Assembly: GCA_035352555.1 (NCBI GenBank)
Contig: DAOPXW010000077.1
Location: 1-7,758, forward strand
Length of the DNA: 7,758 nucleotides
Reading direction: 5' to 3'
From: UBA2922 sp035352555
GTDB lineage: Bacteria; Bacillota; Clostridia; Oscillospirales; Oscillospiraceae
Made by a program: the position numbers and the translations under genes. Below are positions 6,988 to 7,758 of this stretch, piece after piece. The notes beneath the pieces are model-generated. The model was not told the origin of the DNA. It did not search any database and was given only the letters and a program-made list of their open reading frames with translations. Positions within the stretch are counted from its first letter, which is position 1. Every line of letters starts with the position of its first letter.

Positions 6988-7539
6988 ATGATACGCACGG
7001 TGGTAGCCATTGAAAACGAGCGTCTGGCGGCCGCCGTCTGCGCCGCGCTGGATCGCGGTGGCATCCCCATCCGTGACCGCTGCCGCACCGGGGCCGAGGC
7101 CATCCGCACGGTAAAGAGCATGGGCGGCGGCGTGATCGTCTGCCCGTTCCTGCTGCCGGACATGAGCGCCAACGAGCTGTACGATAATGTGCGGGACGTC
7201 GCCTCGCTGCTGGTGGCGGCCAAACCCCAGTACCTCGACTTGTGCCAGAGCGAGGAGATGCTCCGTCTGCCGCTGCCGGCCAGCGCGGTGGAGCTGGTGG
7301 AGAAAACAGAAAAACTCATTCGGCTGGATGAAAAGCGCGTCCTGAACGCCTTGCCCAAACGCAGCGCCGAGGAACAGACGCTGGTGGACCGGGCCAAGGT
7401 GCTGCTCATGGAAAAGCGGGGCTTCAATGAGCCCGCCGCCCACCGGTACCTCCAGCGCCGCAGCATGGACAACGGTCTCACCATGACGGAGACGGCCCGG
7501 CTGATCCTGGAGTCCTACGATCGCCCGCGGAGACCCTGA
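6988..7539 (+). CDS. ANTAR-domain antiterminator with degenerate receiver (NitR-like)
   Basis: The 183-residue protein has a receiver-like N-terminal domain (about 1-112), a linker and a C-terminal ANTAR RNA-binding domain (about 126-176). The ANTAR signature is clear: LVDRAKVLLMEKRG (132-145) followed by AAHRYLQRRSMDN (150-162) and TETARLIL. ANTAR proteins bind hexaloop hairpins in nascent RNA and prevent terminator formation. In the receiver part the acidic cluster survives as E9/E11, but the phospho-acceptor position, four residues before P57, is P53, and the conserved Lys-Pro near residue 95 is LP (RLPLPAS). It is therefore a pseudoreceiver, as in AmiR, and probably senses by protein or ligand contact. 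AAGGAGG (6974-6980) supports the ATG. Its place behind glnA matches glnA-nitR of solventogenic Clostridium, so regulation of glnA by antitermination is the likely role. Confidence 0.9.
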   Translation: MIRTVVAIENERLAAAVCAALDRGGIPIRDRCRTGAEAIRTVKSMGGGVIVCPFLLPDMSANELYDNVRDVASLLVAAKPQYLDLCQSEEMLRLPLPASAVELVEKTEKLIRLDEKRVLNALPKRSAEEQTLVDRAKVLLMEKRGFNEPAAHRYLQRRSMDNGLTMTETARLILESYDRPRRP

Positions 7540-7564
7540 AAAGGACCTCCGCGGCGCTTATTTT
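7525..7564 (+). terminator. Intrinsic terminator of the glnA-ANTAR unit
   Basis: CCGCGGAG (7525-7532) pairs perfectly with CTCCGCGG (7547-7554), followed by CGC and TTATTTT (7558-7564). The left arm lies in the last codons and the loop contains the TGA stop of the ANTAR gene. The U-tract is offset three bases from the stem and interrupted, which lowers certainty a little. Confidence 0.7.
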
Positions 7565-7645
7565 GTGCCGGGGAGGAAAAGTAACACAATATTTTGAATG
7601 ATGTATTTTCGGCAAAAAAAAGATGAAAAAAGCGTCACAAAAGTG

Positions 7646-7675
7646 TTGACAAGGTCCCCGAAAAAGTGTTATATT
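7646..7675 (+). promoter_or_regulatory. Strong promoter with A-rich upstream element, probably rRNA operon
   Basis: A perfect TTGACA (7646-7651) is followed after 18 bases by TATATT (7670-7675), or after 17 by TTATAT. Immediately upstream, 7613-7643 holds A-tracts (eight A at 7614-7621, six A at 7625-7630, then CACAAAA), resembling the UP elements of rRNA promoters. Transcription should start near 7682. No protein start with a convincing ribosome site follows within the window. Confidence 0.75.
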
Positions 7676-7681
7676 AAGCAA

Positions 7682-7758
7682 GCTCTCCCCGAGAGGGGCG
7701 AGGAAAAGTGTGTACCTTGTAAATTAAACAATGTAAGAAGCTTATGCTAAAATAAGCA
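7682..7758 (+). other. Probable leader of an rRNA operon, cut by the window edge
   Basis: The stretch begins with a hairpin at the predicted transcription start: CTC-T-CCCC (7683-7690) pairs with GGGG-C-GAG (7695-7702) around a GAGA loop. CCTTGTAAATTAAACAA (7715-7731) resembles the CTTTGAAAACTAAACAA element found ahead of 16S rRNA in Bacillota, which belongs to the boxA/antitermination region. A second inverted repeat, GCTTAT/ATAAGC (7740-7745, 7752-7757), closes the window. The resemblance is from memory and no mature rRNA sequence is visible, so the call rests on the leader and promoter type. Confidence 0.5.

Noticed and set aside
5605..7443. 612-residue open frame on the minus strand, antisense to glnA
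   Set aside because: It mirrors the codon periodicity of glnA and the ANTAR gene, shows no family motif and has no separate promoter or ribosome site.
7598..7750. 50-codon + strand open frame after the last terminator
   Set aside because: It spans the strong promoter and its leader, the nearest GGAGG is over 20 bases upstream of the ATG, and its translation resembles no protein.

Overview
The window is a chromosomal stretch from a GC-rich, spore-forming member of the Bacillota, most likely class Clostridia (an Oscillospirales-type lineage is my guess). The clues are a T-box leader in front of a threonyl-tRNA synthetase, a SleB-type germination enzyme, a GSI-alpha glutamine synthetase followed by an ANTAR antiterminator, strong Shine-Dalgarno sites and near-consensus housekeeping promoters. 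All six supported genes lie on the + strand; the long minus-strand open frames are shadows caused by high GC at third codon positions. I see no insertion sequence, CRISPR array, tRNA or prophage.

Left part (1-1450): a terminator from an upstream gene, then a promoter and a YkvI-like multi-pass membrane transporter gene. The next promoter's -35 box overlaps that gene's stop codon and drives a complete T-box riboswitch (specifier ACC, UGGAACC bulge, antiterminator and terminator) that senses uncharged tRNA-Thr.

Middle part (1488-5483): thrS encodes a short ThrRS without the N-terminal TGS domain. It is followed by a perfect 13-bp inverted repeat that looks like the thrS terminator and also buries the ribosome binding site of sleB, a spore cortex lytic transglycosylase. 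A two-gene unit follows from its own promoter: a zinc-ribbon plus DUF4870/Tic20-like membrane protein, and a fumarylacetoacetate hydrolase family enzyme.

Right part (5484-7758): a perfect-consensus promoter (TTGACA-17-TATAAT) starts a short glnA leader. The leader holds a strong intrinsic terminator and, overlapping it, a mutually exclusive 5-bp hairpin with a six-base loop carrying A at position 1 and G at position 4, the recognition pattern of ANTAR proteins. The gene directly after glnA encodes an ANTAR protein whose receiver domain has lost its phospho-acceptor Asp. Together they look like an autoregulated nitrogen circuit of the glnA-nitR type described in solventogenic Clostridium, here with an unusually compact leader. 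After a terminator, the window ends in a strong promoter with upstream A-tracts and a leader resembling those of Bacillota rRNA operons, so a 16S rRNA gene probably begins just beyond the right edge.

A theme of the window is leader-based control. Both thrS and glnA are gated by terminators inside their leaders, and the same terminators probably also stop transcription arriving from the upstream genes.
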